Counted from the first letter of the stretch, positions 21,811 through 33,636 are shown. The stretch is 64,000 nt of DNA from Providencia sp. PROV188 (GCF_027595165.1 NZ_CP097291.1:992001-1056000), one strand, 5' to 3'. Made by a program: numbers and translations. The notes: a model not told the origin generated them from the letters alone.

Positions 21811-22923
21811 TTATAAACTCTTAGATAAAAATTTTCTGTGGGTATGGATAGACATGATAATACCGAATCCAGCCATTAAAACAATTAAGGCGGAGCCCCC
21901 ATAACTCACTAAGGGGAGGGGAACCCCCACAACAGGTAGAATACCACTCACCATACCAATATTAACAAACACATACACAAATAGGATTAGGATTAATCCG
22001 CCGACCATCACTCGCCCGAAGGTGTTTTGCGCATTTGCAGCAATGTATAGCCCACGAATAATCAATAGGATATAAAGACCCAATAAGATCAAGACACCAA
22101 TCAATCCAAGTTCTTCAGCTAATACAGCGAAAATAAAGTCGGTGTGACGTTCAGGTAAGAATTCTAGTTGAGACTGAGTGCCTTCCAACCAGCCTTTACC
22201 CATTAAACCGCCAGAACCAATCGCAATTTTAGATTGGATGATGTGATAGCCTTTACCTAGAGGATCACTTTCTGGGTCAAGTAGCATCATGACTCGGGCT
22301 CTCTGGTAGTCATGCATTAAGAAGAACCAGAGCATAGGAATAAAGGCGGCAAGCGCGACGGCGGCAACGGCAATTAAACGCCAGCTCATTCCTGCTAAAA
22401 ATAGGACAAATAGCCCTGATGCGGCGACGAGGATCGAGGTCCCCAAGTCTGGCTGAGCTGCGACCAGCAATGTTGGGACAAAAATAAATACGAGGGCAAT
22501 ACAGGTATTTTTAAATGACGGCGGGCATGAGTCACGGTTCATGAAACGAGCGACCATGAGCGGTACCGCGATTTTCGCAATTTCGGATGGCTGGAACCGT
22601 ACAAAGCCCAAATCTAGCCAGCGCTGAGCCCCTTTACTGATTTGCCCGAAAACATCAACGAAGACTAAGAGAATAACGCAGAAAATAAACAGGTGTGGCG
22701 CGAGGCTTTCATACATGCGAGGTGGAATTTGCGCCATCACGATCATCACGATAAAACCAGAAAAAATTTGTCCTAGTTTTCGTTCCATCATCTCGGGATC
22801 TAACCCGCTAGCGCTCCACATAATAAAGGCGCTATAAGCGAGTAAGGCGATGATGATTAATAACATAGGCACATCAATGTGCAGACGTGTTGATAGTGAT
22901 AATTTTCTCTTATCGTCAGTCAT
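21811..22923 (-). CDS. mrdB: Rod-shape peptidoglycan glycosyltransferase RodA (MrdB)
   Basis: SEDS-family polymerase working with PBP2 in the elongasome. It is 370 residues (same as E. coli) with about ten membrane segments. Conserved loops: [31 protein letters not shown], and [12 protein letters not shown] near the C-terminus. It starts 2 nt after mrdA and rlpA follows immediately, as in E. coli. Confidence 0.96.
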   Translation of the reverse strand: MTDDKRKLSLSTRLHIDVPMLLIIIALLAYSAFIMWSASGLDPEMMERKLGQIFSGFIVMIVMAQIPPRMYESLAPHLFIFCVILLVFVDVFGQISKGAQRWLDLGFVRFQPSEIAKIAVPLMVARFMNRDSCPPSFKNTCIALVFIFVPTLLVAAQPDLGTSILVAASGLFVLFLAGMSWRLIAVAAVALAAFIPMLWFFLMHDYQRARVMMLLDPESDPLGKGYHIIQSKIAIGSGGLMGKGWLEGTQSQLEFLPERHTDFIFAVLAEELGLIGVLILLGLYILLIIRGLYIAANAQNTFGRVMVGGLILILFVYVFVNIGMVSGILPVVGVPLPLVSYGGSALIVLMAGFGIIMSIHTHRKFLSKSL

Positions 22924-22925
22924 GA

Positions 22926-24815
22926 TTAACGATCTTCCTCTGCACTGGCACCCGTACTTTCGACTTGGGTTTTGTTATCACCTAACAGGACATGGTCAAA
23001 GATTTGGCGAACAATATCACCAACTGCAGGGCCTGCTCCCCCGTTTTCTAAAATAATAGCAACGGAAATAGTGGGGTTATCATAAGGTGCATAAGCAATC
23101 ATTAGTTTATGGTCACGTAAATGCTCGGCTAATTTGCTGGCGTTATAGGTTTCATAACTAAATACCTGCGCCGTTCCTGATTTTGCAGCTACTTTATAAG
23201 GTGTTCCTACGAAACTACGCTTACCGGTACCATTTGGCGCATTGGCCACACCGTACATACCGGTTTTGGCCAGCTCCCAATATCCAGAATGGATATCGCC
23301 AATTTGTCGGGTTTCTTTATCTTCATAAGGTACCATGGCATCGCCAAGTTTGGTTCCATACAGTAAATGAGGCGTTTTGACTTTTCCGTCATTAATCAAC
23401 GTCATCAAAGCCTTAGACATTTGAATTGGCGTTGATGTCCAATAACCTTGACCAATCCCGACAGGGATGGTGTCCCCTTGGTACCAAGGTTTTTTATAGC
23501 GTTTTTGTTTCCATTCGCGGGTTGGCATGATCCCTTGGCGCTCTTCGGAAAGGTCAATACCTGTATATTCACCGTAACCAAATCGGGTCATCCATTCGGA
23601 AAGACGGTCAATCCCCATGTCATAAGCGACTTGGTAGAAGAAGGTATCCGCAGATTCAATGATAGACTTGACCACATTCAGCTTACCGTGTCCCCAGCGT
23701 TTCCAGTCACGATAGCGTTTTTCTGAGCCAGGGAGTTGCCACCAGCCTGGATCGTAGATTGTGGTGTTTGGCGTAATGACTTTTTCGCTTAATGCTGCGA
23801 CAGAGATAAAAGGTTTCACCGTCGATGCGGGTGGATATAAGCCCTGAGTAGCGCGGTTGATCAACGGCCTGTTAGGGTTATTTAACAGCTCTTGGTAATC
23901 TTTGTTGGAAATTCCGTTCACAAACAAGTTTGAATCGTAACTTGGTGTGGAAACCAAGGCGAGGATCTCACCATTACGCGGGTCTGTAACGACGACAGCA
24001 GCACGACTTGTCGTGAGGATTTTCTCAATATAAGTTTGTAATTCAAGGTCGATAGTTAAATAGACATCGCGACCTGCTTGCGGTGGCTGCTCGTGTAATT
24101 GGCGGATCACTCGACCACGGCTATTCACTTCAACTTCTTCGTAGCCCGTTTTACCATGTAAGACATCTTCATAGTAACGTTCAATACCTAATTTACCGAT
24201 ATCATGGCTGGCGGCGTAGTTAGGTAATAAACCTTCTTTATCAAGGCGTTCGACGTCTTTATCATTAATTTTTGCGACGTAGCCGATGACATGGGTTAAT
24301 GCGGAGCCATAAGGGTATGAGCGACGCTGATAACTTTTCACTTCTAAGCCAGGAAAGCGATATTGATTAACGGCAAAGCGGGCAACTTGAACTTCATTTA
24401 GCTGGGTTTTCAGCGCGATAGACGTAAAGCGGCGAGAGCGTTTACGCTCTTTTTCAAAGTTGGTGATATCTTCGTCAGTAAGGTCAACAACATCCCGTAG
24501 CTTATCGAGTGTTTCCTGTAAGTTATCTACTTTTTCAGGAACAATTTCTAGCTGATAAAACGTGCTATTGAGAGCTAACTGGGTGCCTTTTCGGTCATAA
24601 ATAATGCCGCGGCTAGGCGCAATAGGCACCAATTTAATGCGGTTATCATTTGAGCGTGTTTGGTAATCGTCATGACGAACAACTTGTAGATGATACAAAT
24701 TGGTCACGAGGATTGAAGTAAGTATGACAATGACGCCGAAAGCAATTAATGCTCGGCGAATAAACAAAACTGATTCTGCGGTATGGTCGCGAAAAGGGGT
24801 GCGTTGTTGTTTCAT
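22926..24815 (-). CDS. mrdA: Peptidoglycan D,D-transpeptidase MrdA (PBP2)
   Basis: Elongation-specific class B penicillin-binding protein. It is 629 residues. One N-terminal membrane anchor (about 22-45), pedestal domain, then the transpeptidase domain with STVK ([15 protein letters not shown]), SAD ([16 protein letters not shown]) and KSG ([10 protein letters not shown]). It is co-transcribed with rlmH upstream (32-bp gap) and mrdB downstream. Confidence 0.97.
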   Translation of the reverse strand: MKQQRTPFRDHTAESVLFIRRALIAFGVIVILTSILVTNLYHLQVVRHDDYQTRSNDNRIKLVPIAPSRGIIYDRKGTQLALNSTFYQLEIVPEKVDNLQETLDKLRDVVDLTDEDITNFEKERKRSRRFTSIALKTQLNEVQVARFAVNQYRFPGLEVKSYQRRSYPYGSALTHVIGYVAKINDKDVERLDKEGLLPNYAASHDIGKLGIERYYEDVLHGKTGYEEVEVNSRGRVIRQLHEQPPQAGRDVYLTIDLELQTYIEKILTTSRAAVVVTDPRNGEILALVSTPSYDSNLFVNGISNKDYQELLNNPNRPLINRATQGLYPPASTVKPFISVAALSEKVITPNTTIYDPGWWQLPGSEKRYRDWKRWGHGKLNVVKSIIESADTFFYQVAYDMGIDRLSEWMTRFGYGEYTGIDLSEERQGIMPTREWKQKRYKKPWYQGDTIPVGIGQGYWTSTPIQMSKALMTLINDGKVKTPHLLYGTKLGDAMVPYEDKETRQIGDIHSGYWELAKTGMYGVANAPNGTGKRSFVGTPYKVAAKSGTAQVFSYETYNASKLAEHLRDHKLMIAYAPYDNPTISVAIILENGGAGPAVGDIVRQIFDHVLLGDNKTQVESTGASAEEDR

Positions 24816-24847
24816 CCCATTGCCATTGTGTACAAATTAATTCCTAA

Positions 24848-25318
24848 CTATTCCCGATGATATGGGTGATTAGTCGTAATACTCCATGCCCGATAAAGAC
24901 TTTCGGCAACAAGGACTCGAACTAGCGGATGGGGTAGTGTTAGTGGCGATAGAGACCAACTTTGTTCTGCGGCATCTTTACACGCCGGAGCAAGTCCTTC
25001 TGGTCCACCAATTAACAGACTGACATTACGACCATCTTGTTTCCACTTGTCTAACTGCACGGCTAATTTGGGTGTATCCCAACGATCTCCTGGAATATCC
25101 AGCGTGACGATACGGTTGCCTTTGCCGACAGCGGCAAGCATCAATTCACCTTCTTTTTCGAGAATGCGTTTGATGTCTGCATTTTTTCCACGTTTTCCTG
25201 CGGGGATTTCGGTTAATTCGAAAGGCATATCTTTGGGAAAACGGTGAAGGTAATCCATAAAGCCGGTCTGTACCCAGTCCGGCATTTTAGTTCCGACAGC
25301 GATGAGTTGTAATTTCAA
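24848..25318 (-). CDS. rlmH: 23S rRNA pseudouridine-1915 N3-methyltransferase RlmH
   Basis: SPOUT methyltransferase acting on 70S ribosomes. It is 156 residues (155 in E. coli), with the SAM-binding knot [11 protein letters not shown] and the C-terminal [17 protein letters not shown]. Two nt separate it from rsfS. Confidence 0.97.
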   Translation of the reverse strand: MKLQLIAVGTKMPDWVQTGFMDYLHRFPKDMPFELTEIPAGKRGKNADIKRILEKEGELMLAAVGKGNRIVTLDIPGDRWDTPKLAVQLDKWKQDGRNVSLLIGGPEGLAPACKDAAEQSWSLSPLTLPHPLVRVLVAESLYRAWSITTNHPYHRE

Positions 25319-25320
25319 AC

Positions 25321-25647
25321 TCAGCTCCAGAGCTTTTCTAGTTCGTACATGCGGCGGCTTTCATCTTGCATGATATGGACGATGGCATCACCAAGGTCGA
25401 CAACAATCCAGTCTGAAATGCCTTGACCTTCAACACCGAGAGGCATTAAACCGTTTTTACGGCACGCATCAATTAAACGATCAGCCACAGACATCAGGTG
25501 ACGAGTTGACGTCCCTGTGCAGATGATCATTTGGTCAGTAACACTTGATTTCCCATGGACATCGATCGAAATGATATCTTCCGCTTTCGCATCTTCAAGT
25601 TGATCGATAATAAATTGTTGGAGTTCAGTTCCTTGCAAAAGGTTCAC
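25321..25647 (-). CDS. rsfS: Ribosome silencing factor RsfS
   Basis: Binds L14 on the large subunit and blocks subunit joining in starvation. It is 108 residues with [18 protein letters not shown] and the [18 protein letters not shown] signature. It starts the rsfS-rlmH-mrdA-mrdB-rlpA run. In E. coli cobC lies just upstream; here there is a non-coding gap. Confidence 0.95.
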   Translation of the reverse strand: MNLLQGTELQQFIIDQLEDAKAEDIISIDVHGKSSVTDQMIICTGTSTRHLMSVADRLIDACRKNGLMPLGVEGQGISDWIVVDLGDAIVHIMQDESRRMYELEKLWS

Positions 25648-25998
25648 CTTTCATTCAAATTGAGAGAATCTCTTGTTAAACACTATTCTTGTTAAAGACT
25701 ATTCATCATTGTGCTTTCTAGGGGGATCCCCCTAGCAAAGTGCCGCCATTTTACCCCAGATTTTCACAAAAATCGGCTAAATTATTTTTTATTGGCGTAA
25801 GTGGGCAATTTATAGGGATATCTTATCCATTGGGCAAGATAATTATCGTAACTTTACAAATAAAATATCCCTATCTCTTACGTATCAATATTCTAGAATA
25901 AGCGCTGAGTTGTGCAATTAATTAAATCGAAATTAAGTGAATAAAAGAGAATAAATTATTTGCTGACATTCCTATTTGGTTAATAGAAATAAAATTGC
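25648..25998. other. Structured non-coding gap at the position of cobC
   Basis: No coding sequence of cobC or remnant is visible. Contents: a 16-bp tandem repeat (CTTGTTAAACACTATT at 25672 and CTTGTTAAAGACTATT at 25688), a perfect 18-bp palindrome CTAGGGGGATCCCCCTAG (25718-25735), and a long imperfect hairpin at 25796-25882 with arms CGTAAG/CTTACG (25796 and 25877) and ATAGGGATAT/ATATCCCTAT (25812-25821 and 25865-25874). The palindrome lies where a terminator for nadD or a leader element for rsfS could be, but has no U-run. Confidence 0.6.
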
Positions 25999-26658
25999 TT
26001 ATTTTTGATACAAATGTTGTTGTTGAATATAGTGATAAACTGCGCGAGGGAGTAAATCTTCACAAGCCTGACCTTCGCTGAGTTGTTCACGTATTTCAGT
26101 CGCTGAAATATTAACCAGTGGTGTATTGCCAATAAAAATCGAACCACAGGGCGTTTGGCTCAATACTTGCGGGTCTTGTACTTGATGCTGTTGCAGCCAC
26201 TGTTGCATATCAGGATCGGTAAAATGTGTGGCGTAACCGGGTCTCGCGCAGACTAGCAGATGGCATTTATCTAATAGCTGAGTCCAGCCATGCCATGTAT
26301 TAATGGATAACAGGGAATCTTGACCAATAATGAACGCAAGAGGTTGTTCATGACCAAGTTCTTGGCGCAATTCACTGAGCGTTTCAATTGTAAAAGAGGG
26401 CGTATTTCGCTGGAGTTCTCGGGTATCAACAGTAAACAGTGGGTTATTTTGAATGGCCAATTTTACCATTTCTAATCGCTGGGTAGGGCTAGCTTCCGGC
26501 TGAGGTCGATGAGGTGGAACGTGGTTCGGCAGCAAAATCACTTTTTGCAGCCCCACCTGATTAGCTAATGCTTCAACAGGGCGTAGATGCCCATAATGAA
26601 TAGGGTCAAAAGTCCCCCCAAATAGCGCTTGTAGACCTTGTGGTTTAGCGTTCATCAT
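25999..26658 (-). CDS. nadD: Nicotinate-nucleotide adenylyltransferase NadD
   Basis: Converts nicotinate mononucleotide and ATP to deamido-NAD. It is 219 residues (213 in E. coli), with the nucleotidyltransferase motif [14 protein letters not shown] and the [10 protein letters not shown] motif. It is the last gene of leuS-lptE-holA-nadD here, since cobC is missing. Confidence 0.96.
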   Translation of the reverse strand: MMNAKPQGLQALFGGTFDPIHYGHLRPVEALANQVGLQKVILLPNHVPPHRPQPEASPTQRLEMVKLAIQNNPLFTVDTRELQRNTPSFTIETLSELRQELGHEQPLAFIIGQDSLLSINTWHGWTQLLDKCHLLVCARPGYATHFTDPDMQQWLQQHQVQDPQVLSQTPCGSIFIGNTPLVNISATEIREQLSEGQACEDLLPRAVYHYIQQQHLYQK

Positions 26659-26695
26659 TCATTACCATTGATATTAGGTGATTAGCTATCAGTTA

Positions 26696-27730
26696 TTATC
26701 GTGGCAGAATAAAATGTTCTGCATCGGTTTTACCACATAACACCATGGAAAGAGACTGCAAATCCGGCCATGAAGAGTGGGAATAATCCTGCTTAGTGTG
26801 AATTTCAGCTTGGGTGAGTAGCATCAACGCCGATTGTAATTGATGTAAGCTCAAACGTTGTAGCGCCTCGCCTAGCAATCCTCGACGGTTTTGCCAAACT
26901 TTATGTTGGTCAAATAGCGTTTTTAATGAGGTGGTCGCAGATTGACGCTTTAACGTGATCAGCAACATTAATTCTCGTTGGATAGCCCGTAGTAAAATCA
27001 CAGGTTCAACATCTTCTTGCTTGAGCTGCTCAAGGATATGCCATGAACGGCGAGGCTTACCCGCTAGTATCGCATCAACCCAATGGTAGGGAGTAAAATG
27101 GGCTGAATCATTCACCGCACTTTCGACACGAGGGTAAGTGAGCTTTCCATCCGGATAGAGCAAGGAAAGCCTTTCCAGCGCTTGCGCTAATCCCAATAAA
27201 TTACCTTCATAGCAATAGCAAAGTAATTGGTTTGCTTCAGTTTCTAATGAAAGCCGCATTTGGCTAGCACGCTTAGAGACCCACTGGGGCAAACGTTGAT
27301 ATTCAGGCGTTAGGCAACTGACATAGATACCATCTTGGCTGATGGCTTTGAACCAAGCACTGTTTTCTTGCGCTTTAGTGAGTTTATGCCCGCGTAGAAC
27401 TAATAGCAGGTCGGGGTGAAGTAAACCGGCGAGCTGTGTGAGCTTGTCTGCCATCGCGGCATTAGGGCCATTTTCAGGCAAAAATAAGGTGAGCATTTGG
27501 CGACTGGCAAATAGACTCAGCGCTTGGCAGAGACTAAAAATTTCATCCCAATCCGTATTTTGCTCTAAAGCGAAAGTAAAATGCTCTTCAAAACCTTGCT
27601 GACGTGCAACTTGGCGAATAGCATCTTGGCTTTCTTGAATAAGAAGGGGCTCGGAGCCCCAAATGAGATAGCGGCCTCTTAGAGACTCTTGTAACGAAGA
27701 GGCCAGCTGTTCAGGATAAATGCGTATCAT
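26696..27730 (-). CDS. holA: DNA polymerase III delta subunit HolA
   Basis: Clamp-loader wrench opening the beta clamp. It is 344 residues (343 in E. coli). Recognisable stretches are RYLIWGSEPLLIQESQDAIR at the N-terminus and the C-terminal collar helices. The start codon overlaps the lptE stop by one base. Confidence 0.95.
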   Translation of the reverse strand: MIRIYPEQLASSLQESLRGRYLIWGSEPLLIQESQDAIRQVARQQGFEEHFTFALEQNTDWDEIFSLCQALSLFASRQMLTLFLPENGPNAAMADKLTQLAGLLHPDLLLVLRGHKLTKAQENSAWFKAISQDGIYVSCLTPEYQRLPQWVSKRASQMRLSLETEANQLLCYCYEGNLLGLAQALERLSLLYPDGKLTYPRVESAVNDSAHFTPYHWVDAILAGKPRRSWHILEQLKQEDVEPVILLRAIQRELMLLITLKRQSATTSLKTLFDQHKVWQNRRGLLGEALQRLSLHQLQSALMLLTQAEIHTKQDYSHSSWPDLQSLSMVLCGKTDAEHFILPR

Positions 27731-28269
27731 TATTCGGCAACAGGTTTCTCAGCCGCTTGAGCTTTCGCCTTTTCTAACTCAGCACTGTGAACCAGAAGCA
27801 GTTTGCGCACGATGTTACGTGCCGCTTGTTGTTGCATCTCTTGCTTCACAATCTCGTTCTCAGCATCTTTTGCGAGCGCTTCTAACGGGTTATCAAAGAA
27901 AGTCCGCACAACTTTTGTTTCCAGCGGATAAATAGCGCCATCCGGCATTAACACTTGCGCCTTCATGACCAGTGTCAGTTGTTTCTCTGCAGCTTTACCA
28001 TCTTGATAAATCGAAACGGTATCGGTGCTTTCTGTTGAACCTACAATTTTCAAAATAGGCACATCAGCGCGACCAGAATCTAGCAGAGTCACGTTATTGA
28101 GTCGCAGCTGTTCCCTGACCGCACGAGTTTGGTAACTGTACGGGTCGCCAGAACTTAACTGTAATGTTTTCAATTCTTCAGGAAGTTGCGTGGTTCCTTG
28201 AAGGCGAAAACCGCAACCTGCGGTGACGAGCACCGACAGGCTGAGAAATAGAGTTATCAGATAGCGCAC
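27730..28269 (-). CDS. lptE: LPS-assembly lipoprotein LptE
   Basis: Outer-membrane lipoprotein plugging LptD during lipopolysaccharide insertion. It is 179 residues with lipobox [11 protein letters not shown]. The C-terminal tail is alanine/lysine/glutamate-rich and variable in the family. It lies 12 bp after leuS. Confidence 0.95.
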   Translation of the reverse strand: MRYLITLFLSLSVLVTAGCGFRLQGTTQLPEELKTLQLSSGDPYSYQTRAVREQLRLNNVTLLDSGRADVPILKIVGSTESTDTVSIYQDGKAAEKQLTLVMKAQVLMPDGAIYPLETKVVRTFFDNPLEALAKDAENEIVKQEMQQQAARNIVRKLLLVHSAELEKAKAQAAEKPVAE

Positions 28270-28281
28270 TTGGGCTCCTTA

Positions 28282-30864
28282 TCAGCCAACAACTAAGTTC
28301 AGTAATTTACCTGGTACGTAAATGACTTTACGGATGCTAACGCCTTCGAGGTATTTCGCGACGCTGCCTTCTTGTGATGCCATTTCCAGAACGAATTCTT
28401 GGTTAGCATCAGCAGGGACCGTAATACGACCGCGGACTTTACCGTTAACTTGAACAACAACCAATTTAGTATCATCGATCATGGCTTGTTCATCAGCCAC
28501 CGGCCAGCTTGCAAAATCGATATCGTCATTGTGACCTAATGCTTTCCACATTTCGAAACAAGCGTGTGGAATGATTGGTGATAACATCAGCGTGATAGCA
28601 TCTAAAGATTCTTGAACTAAAGCGCGGTCTTGCTCAGTTTCTTGCGGAGCGCGAACTAACTTGTTCATAAATTCCATGACCGCTGCGATAGCGGTGTTGA
28701 ATGCGTAACGACGACCCACATCGTCAGTCACTTTCGCGATGGTTTTATGTAAGTCGCGACGTAAATCTTTTTGTTCTGCGGTTAATGCGCTGATATCTAA
28801 TGGCTGAGTTGCGCCTTTTTGTGCGTGTTCGTGAACTAAACGCCATACACGACGAACGAAACGGTTAGCCCCTTCAACGCTAGACTCTTGCCACTCCAGA
28901 GTTAATTCTGGTGGCGCAGCGAACATCATGAACAGACGGACGGTATCAGCACCGTATTTTTCGACCATTAATTGTGGGTCAATACCGTTGTTCTTAGATT
29001 TAGACATCTTGCTCATACCAGTATAAACCAGTTCATGACCTTCGCTGTCTACCGCTTTAGTAATACGGTTTTTGTCATCACGTTCAACAATTGCATCCGC
29101 AGGAGAAACCCATACACGCTGACCATCGCTACCGGTGTAGTAGAAGGCATCAGCCAGAACCATACCTTGGCACAGTAAACGTTTTGCTGGCTCATCAGAG
29201 TTCACCAGACCGGCATCACGCATTAATTTGTGGAAGAAACGGAAATACATTAAATGCATGATGGCGTGCTCAATACCACCGATGTATTGATCCACTGGCA
29301 GCCAGTAGTTTGCTGCTTCAGGGTTCAACATGCCATCGTCGTATTGTGGGCAAGTGTAACGAGCGTAGTACCAAGATGATTCCATAAAGGTATCGAAGGT
29401 ATCGGTTTCACGCAGCGCTGGTTGACCATTAATGGTGGTTTTTGCCCACTCAGGATCCGCTTTAATTGGGCTTGTGATGCCATTCATGGTGACATCTTCC
29501 GGTAAAATAACCGGTAACTGGTCTTCAGGAACAGGAACCACGGTGCCATCTTCTAAGGTTGCCATTGGAATTGGCGCACCCCAGTAACGTTGACGGGAAA
29601 CACCCCAGTCACGTAAGCGATAATTGACTTTGCGTTGACCTGCACCAAGGGAAACCAGTTTGTCAGCGATAGCGTTGAAGCCAGCCTCGTTGCTTAAACC
29701 AGTAAATTCACCTGAGTTGATCAGGGTGTTTTTCTCAGTCATCGCTTCTTGAGATAAGTCAGGCGTGTTGCCTTCAGCATCTGCAATCACCGCTTTGATT
29801 GGCAGATTGTATTTATGAGCAAATTCCCAGTCACGTTGGTCGTGAGCTGGAACTGCCATCACTGCACCTGTACCGTATTCCATCAGAACAAAGTTCGCGA
29901 CCCAAATTGGTAATTTTTCTTGGGTTAATGGATGAACGACATACAGACCTGTTGCCAGACCTTTTTTCTCCATGGTTGCCATATCCGCTTCCGCAGTTTT
30001 GGTATTACGGCACTCATCGATAAAGTCGGCTAATTCGCTATTCGCTTTGGCAGCTTCTTGCGCTAATGGGTGACCTGCAGCAACCGCCACATATGTCGCA
30101 CCCATAAAGGTATCTGGGCGGGTGGTGTAGACAGTTAATTTGTCTGCGCGATCAGCAACATCAAAAGTGATTTCCACACCTTCAGAGCGACCAATCCAGT
30201 TGCGCTGCATGGTTTTAACTTGTTCTGGCCAATCTTCCAGTTTGTCCAAGTCATTGAGCAGCTCTTCAGCGTAGTCGGTAATTTTGATAAACCACTGAGG
30301 GATCTCTTTACGCTCAACTTGGCTATCGCAGCGCCAGCAGCAGCCGTCGATGACTTGTTCGTTTGCTAGAACGGTTAAGTCGTGTGGACACCAGTTAACG
30401 GCGGAGGTTTTTTTGTAGACTAAGCCTTTTTCATACAGTTTAGTGAAGAACCACTGTTCCCAACGGTAATATTCTGGCGTACAGGTGGTCACTTCGCGGT
30501 TCCAATCGTAACCGAAGCCCAGCATTTTCAGCTGACCTTTCATGTAATCAATATTGGCGTAAGTCCATGGTGCAGGCGCAGTGTTATTTTTAACCGCGGC
30601 ACCTTCAGCTGGCAGACCAAACGCATCCCAACCAATTGGTTGCAGAACGTTTTTGCCCAGCATACGCTGGTAGCGGGAGATCACGTCACCAATGGTGTAG
30701 TTACGAACGTGGCCCATGTGTAGTCGACCAGAAGGGTAAGGTAGCATGGACAGGCAGTAGTATTTCTCTTTGCTGTTGTCTTCTGTCACTTTGAACGTTT
30801 GTTGTTCATCCCAGTGACGCTGTACTTTAGGCTCTATATCTTCTGGACGATATTGTTCTTGCAT
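28282..30864 (-). CDS. leuS: Leucyl-tRNA synthetase
   Basis: Class I synthetase of 860 residues, same length as E. coli. HIGH-type motif [18 protein letters not shown] near residue 42-55, CP1 editing domain (about 225-415; [20 protein letters not shown]) and KMSKS motif [12 protein letters not shown] near 620. The upstream 513-bp gap carries crossing inverted repeats, listed separately. Confidence 0.98.
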   Translation of the reverse strand: MQEQYRPEDIEPKVQRHWDEQQTFKVTEDNSKEKYYCLSMLPYPSGRLHMGHVRNYTIGDVISRYQRMLGKNVLQPIGWDAFGLPAEGAAVKNNTAPAPWTYANIDYMKGQLKMLGFGYDWNREVTTCTPEYYRWEQWFFTKLYEKGLVYKKTSAVNWCPHDLTVLANEQVIDGCCWRCDSQVERKEIPQWFIKITDYAEELLNDLDKLEDWPEQVKTMQRNWIGRSEGVEITFDVADRADKLTVYTTRPDTFMGATYVAVAAGHPLAQEAAKANSELADFIDECRNTKTAEADMATMEKKGLATGLYVVHPLTQEKLPIWVANFVLMEYGTGAVMAVPAHDQRDWEFAHKYNLPIKAVIADAEGNTPDLSQEAMTEKNTLINSGEFTGLSNEAGFNAIADKLVSLGAGQRKVNYRLRDWGVSRQRYWGAPIPMATLEDGTVVPVPEDQLPVILPEDVTMNGITSPIKADPEWAKTTINGQPALRETDTFDTFMESSWYYARYTCPQYDDGMLNPEAANYWLPVDQYIGGIEHAIMHLMYFRFFHKLMRDAGLVNSDEPAKRLLCQGMVLADAFYYTGSDGQRVWVSPADAIVERDDKNRITKAVDSEGHELVYTGMSKMSKSKNNGIDPQLMVEKYGADTVRLFMMFAAPPELTLEWQESSVEGANRFVRRVWRLVHEHAQKGATQPLDISALTAEQKDLRRDLHKTIAKVTDDVGRRYAFNTAIAAVMEFMNKLVRAPQETEQDRALVQESLDAITLMLSPIIPHACFEMWKALGHNDDIDFASWPVADEQAMIDDTKLVVVQVNGKVRGRITVPADANQEFVLEMASQEGSVAKYLEGVSIRKVIYVPGKLLNLVVG

Positions 30865-31377
30865 GGCACCGATAATCCTATGGTGAATAATCGCTACAGT
30901 TTAGTCTGTAGCAGGTGAATGTCTTTTCTATAAAATGGATCCGCATAGCATAGCGGATCACACATGAAAACAACAATGCCGAAAGCCATTGTGTCTGTAA
31001 AAAACGATGAATCGTCGATTAGATGAATTTACAGGGACTTGGTCTTGCTGTTTCAGCTGTTTGTTATATTTTGTGCTACATAGTGGTTGGCGATACGTTG
31101 ATATTGCCATACGTTGATGAAACTAAGAACGCGCACAAAATAATAAGCGTATCGCCTATCATAATTCAATTTACTACCTAAAACTTGAACTATTTCAGGG
31201 GGAATTTGCTTTGTTCGCAATTTTATTTGAACTTAGAACACGTTAGAGAATTTTTTAAGAGATTTCAAGCGCAGAAAAGTGACAATCAAGAAAACGAGGT
31301 GAATTTTGTGCGGGTAAGAAAAGTTGAGGGAAAAGTTGCAAAAAGCCCTGTCGGACTTTCTGCAACCTAAATCGAGA
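30865..31377. other. leuS upstream region with hairpin and crossing inverted repeats
   Basis: This gap holds no convincing gene. Seen: GATCCGC/GCGGATC hairpin (30938-30944 and 30953-30959); two 9-bp inverted repeats that cross: ATTTTGTGC (31068-31076) with GCACAAAAT (31133-31141), and GGCGATACG (31089-31097) with CGTATCGCC (31148-31156); and a direct repeat ATACGTTGAT (31093 and 31110). The leuS promoter should lie in this area. At the gltL end, a stem of about GCAGAAAGTCC/GGGCTTTTTGC (31338-31365) may terminate gltIJKL. Confidence 0.5.
31338..31365 (-). terminator. Probable terminator of gltIJKL
   Basis: On minus, an imperfect hairpin with arms AGAAAGTCC and GGGCTTTTT around a GACA loop begins 13 nt after the gltL stop. 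The U-run is inside the right arm and weak after it, so the call is moderate. Confidence 0.55.
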
Positions 31378-32103
31378 TTAATGTAAGATTTTTGCCAGAA
31401 AATCTTTCGCGCGGTCTGACTTCGGATTAGCGAAGAAATCCTCTTTTTTACTGTCTTCGATAATTTTACCTTCATCCATGAAAATCACGCGGTTAGCCAC
31501 TTTTTTCGCAAAGCCCATTTCGTGCGTTACCACCATCATGGTCATTCCTTCATTCGCTAACTCCACCATAACATCCAGCACTTCGTTGATCATTTCTGGG
31601 TCTAGGGCGGAAGTTGGCTCATCAAACAACATGGCAATCGGGTCCATACATAGCGCGCGGGCGATGGCGACACGTTGCTGTTGACCACCAGAGAGCTGCG
31701 CAGGGAATTTATTAGCATGGCTCGCCAATCCCACACGCTCCAGTAATTTTAAACCTTTAGCTTCAGCGGCTTTCTTGTCACGGTTTAAGACTTTAACTTG
31801 CGCTAATGTTAGGTTCTCAATAATGGAAAGGTGAGGGAACAGTTCAAAGTGTTGGAACACCATACCGACTTTTGAGCGCAGCTTCGCAAGGTCAGTTTTT
31901 TTGCTATTAACTTGGATATCGTTAACGAAAATTTCACCCTGTTGAATTGGCTCCAACCCATTTACTGTTTTTATTAATGTGGATTTACCAGAACCAGATG
32001 GCCCGCATACAACCACAACTTCGCCTTTTTTGACTTCAGTTGTGCAATCTGTGAGCACCTGAAATTGGCCATACCATTTCGATACATTTTTCAGGGTAAT
32101 CAT
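31378..32103 (-). CDS. gltL: Glutamate/aspartate ABC transporter ATP-binding protein GltL
   Basis: ATPase of the amino-acid importer, 241 residues. Walker [10 protein letters not shown], signature [15 protein letters not shown], Walker [13 protein letters not shown] and the H-loop VVTHEMGF are all present. The start overlaps the gltK stop by 4 bp (ATGA). Confidence 0.96.
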   Translation of the reverse strand: MITLKNVSKWYGQFQVLTDCTTEVKKGEVVVVCGPSGSGKSTLIKTVNGLEPIQQGEIFVNDIQVNSKKTDLAKLRSKVGMVFQHFELFPHLSIIENLTLAQVKVLNRDKKAAEAKGLKLLERVGLASHANKFPAQLSGGQQQRVAIARALCMDPIAMLFDEPTSALDPEMINEVLDVMVELANEGMTMMVVTHEMGFAKKVANRVIFMDEGKIIEDSKKEDFFANPKSDRAKDFLAKILH

Positions 32104-32780
32104 GAAACAGTCCTTTTCTTAAGATAATTCACCAGCATTGAAGCGCCGAAACTGAAAATAAAGTAGATGAGTCCCGCAAAGAGTATCATTTCGACTTGCG
32201 TACCGTCACGCTCACCAATATTGGTGGCGGTTCTGAAGAAGTCGGTTAACCCAAGAACATACACTAATGAAGTATCTTGGAATAATACAATACCTTGGGT
32301 CAGTAATAATGGCACCATCGCTCTAAACGCTTGCGGTAATACGACTAAACGCATGGTTTGCATTTGGGTCATACCTAAAGCGAGGGAGGCGCTTGCCTGA
32401 CCTTTCGAGATGCTTTGAATACCTGCACGGATAATTTCAGAGTAGTAAGCCGCTTCAAAAAGACAGAAGGCTACCACTGCGGATATTAAACGAATATCAT
32501 TTTTTGGTGATAAGCCTAGAACATTTTGTAATATGTTAGGCACAACTAAATAGAACCAAAACAGTACCATAACTAGCGGAACTGAGCGGAAGGTGTTGAC
32601 GTAAAAGGCCGCCAGCCAGCGCAGTGGCTTAATGCTGGATAAACGCATAACGGCGAGTACGGTTCCCCATAAAATCCCAACCACAATGGCTGCTGCTGTA
32701 ATTTTGGCGGTGATAATAAAACCATCCACTAAGAATGGGATGCTTGGCTCAATGGAGCTCCAATCAAATTGATAAGCCAT
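32100..32780 (-). CDS. gltK: Glutamate/aspartate ABC transporter permease GltK
   Basis: Inner-membrane permease of 226 residues (224 in E. coli) with about five TM segments and the His/Glu/Asp-type permease motif [21 protein letters not shown] that docks to the ATPase. One nt after gltJ. Confidence 0.95.
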   Translation of the reverse strand: MAYQFDWSSIEPSIPFLVDGFIITAKITAAAIVVGILWGTVLAVMRLSSIKPLRWLAAFYVNTFRSVPLVMVLFWFYLVVPNILQNVLGLSPKNDIRLISAVVAFCLFEAAYYSEIIRAGIQSISKGQASASLALGMTQMQTMRLVVLPQAFRAMVPLLLTQGIVLFQDTSLVYVLGLTDFFRTATNIGERDGTQVEMILFAGLIYFIFSFGASMLVNYLKKRTVS

Positions 32781-32781
32781 C

Positions 32782-33522
32782 TTAGCGTCCTCCTAGTGTG
32801 CCGGGTAAGCGCACTTTGCGCTCAAGCAAGCTCATTAGTAGCATAATAATCAAGTTGATACCGACATATGCCAGTGTGATTGCTGTGAAAGATTCCCAAG
32901 CATGGGCGGAGTAATCGAGTAATTTTCCTGCTTGTGCCGCCATATCCACTAACCCGATAGTGGATGCGATAGCGGAGTTTTTCACTAAGTTCAGCATTTC
33001 CGAGGTCATTGGCGGTAAAATGACGCGATAAGCATTCGGTAGCAGTACATAGCGATAGGTTTGTGGCAGTGTTAGCCCCATCGCGAGCGCTGCATTACGT
33101 TGCCCTCTAGGCAGGGATTGAATAGCAGCACGAACTTGCTCAGTCATTCGCGCAGCAGTGAACAAGCCAAGGCATAACATGGAAGAGAGGAAAAACTGGT
33201 AGTTAGGATCTAACTCCATTTTAAACCAGTCGCCGATAGATTGTGGCAGCAGTTCAGGGATCACTAGATACCAAGTGAAGAACTGAACAATCAGCGGAAC
33301 GTTACGGAATAATTCAACGTAAGCAGTCCCTAAAAAGGCTAAAAAGCGGTTAGGTACTGTGCGTAAAATACCGAAAAATGAGCCAACCAGAAAAGCGATG
33401 ATCCAAGCGCAGATGGATAGCGTGACAGTGACTTCTAAGCCAGATATTAACCACCCTAAATAGGTGGTATTCCCAAATGGGGCATTCTCAAGGAATATCC
33501 CCCAGTTCCAATTAATTGACAT
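32782..33522 (-). CDS. gltJ: Glutamate/aspartate ABC transporter permease GltJ
   Basis: Second permease, 246 residues as in E. coli. EAA-type loop [22 protein letters not shown] place the start at 33522 ([17 protein letters not shown]), which has AGGAAG 8 nt upstream and matches E. coli; an in-frame upstream extension runs into the terminator hairpin at 33576 and is not real. Confidence 0.95.
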   Translation of the reverse strand: MSINWNWGIFLENAPFGNTTYLGWLISGLEVTVTLSICAWIIAFLVGSFFGILRTVPNRFLAFLGTAYVELFRNVPLIVQFFTWYLVIPELLPQSIGDWFKMELDPNYQFFLSSMLCLGLFTAARMTEQVRAAIQSLPRGQRNAALAMGLTLPQTYRYVLLPNAYRVILPPMTSEMLNLVKNSAIASTIGLVDMAAQAGKLLDYSAHAWESFTAITLAYVGINLIIMLLMSLLERKVRLPGTLGGR

Positions 33523-33575
33523 AATATGACTTCCTGTGGGCAATTTGATTGTCCCGAATACCGCAATAAGAGAAA

Positions 33576-33599
33576 GCAAGGCGGGAACGACCGCCTTGC
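33576..33599 (-). terminator. Attenuating terminator between gltI and gltJ; position of the SroC small RNA
   Basis: A GC-rich stem GCAAGGCGG/CCGCCTTGC is followed on minus by TTTCTCTTATT. It lies 37 nt after the gltI stop and 53 bp before the gltJ start. It would make gltI mRNA more abundant than gltJKL. In E. coli and Salmonella the small RNA SroC, a sponge for GcvB, is released from exactly this interval and ends at such a terminator. That an SroC homologue is made here is inference from position. Confidence 0.75.
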
Positions 33600-33636
33600 G
33601 ACTCCTACTTCAGTAACACCCTGTTTGTCTTTTTTA

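Noticed and set aside
31000..31200. T-box riboswitch for leuS
   Set aside because: No T-box sequence or specifier stem is seen, and T-boxes are not expected in this group.
31185..31370. Short plus-strand reading frame in the leuS upstream gap
   Set aside because: No ribosome site, no recognisable motif, and it overlaps the probable gltL terminator; the bias looks like chance in AT-rich DNA.
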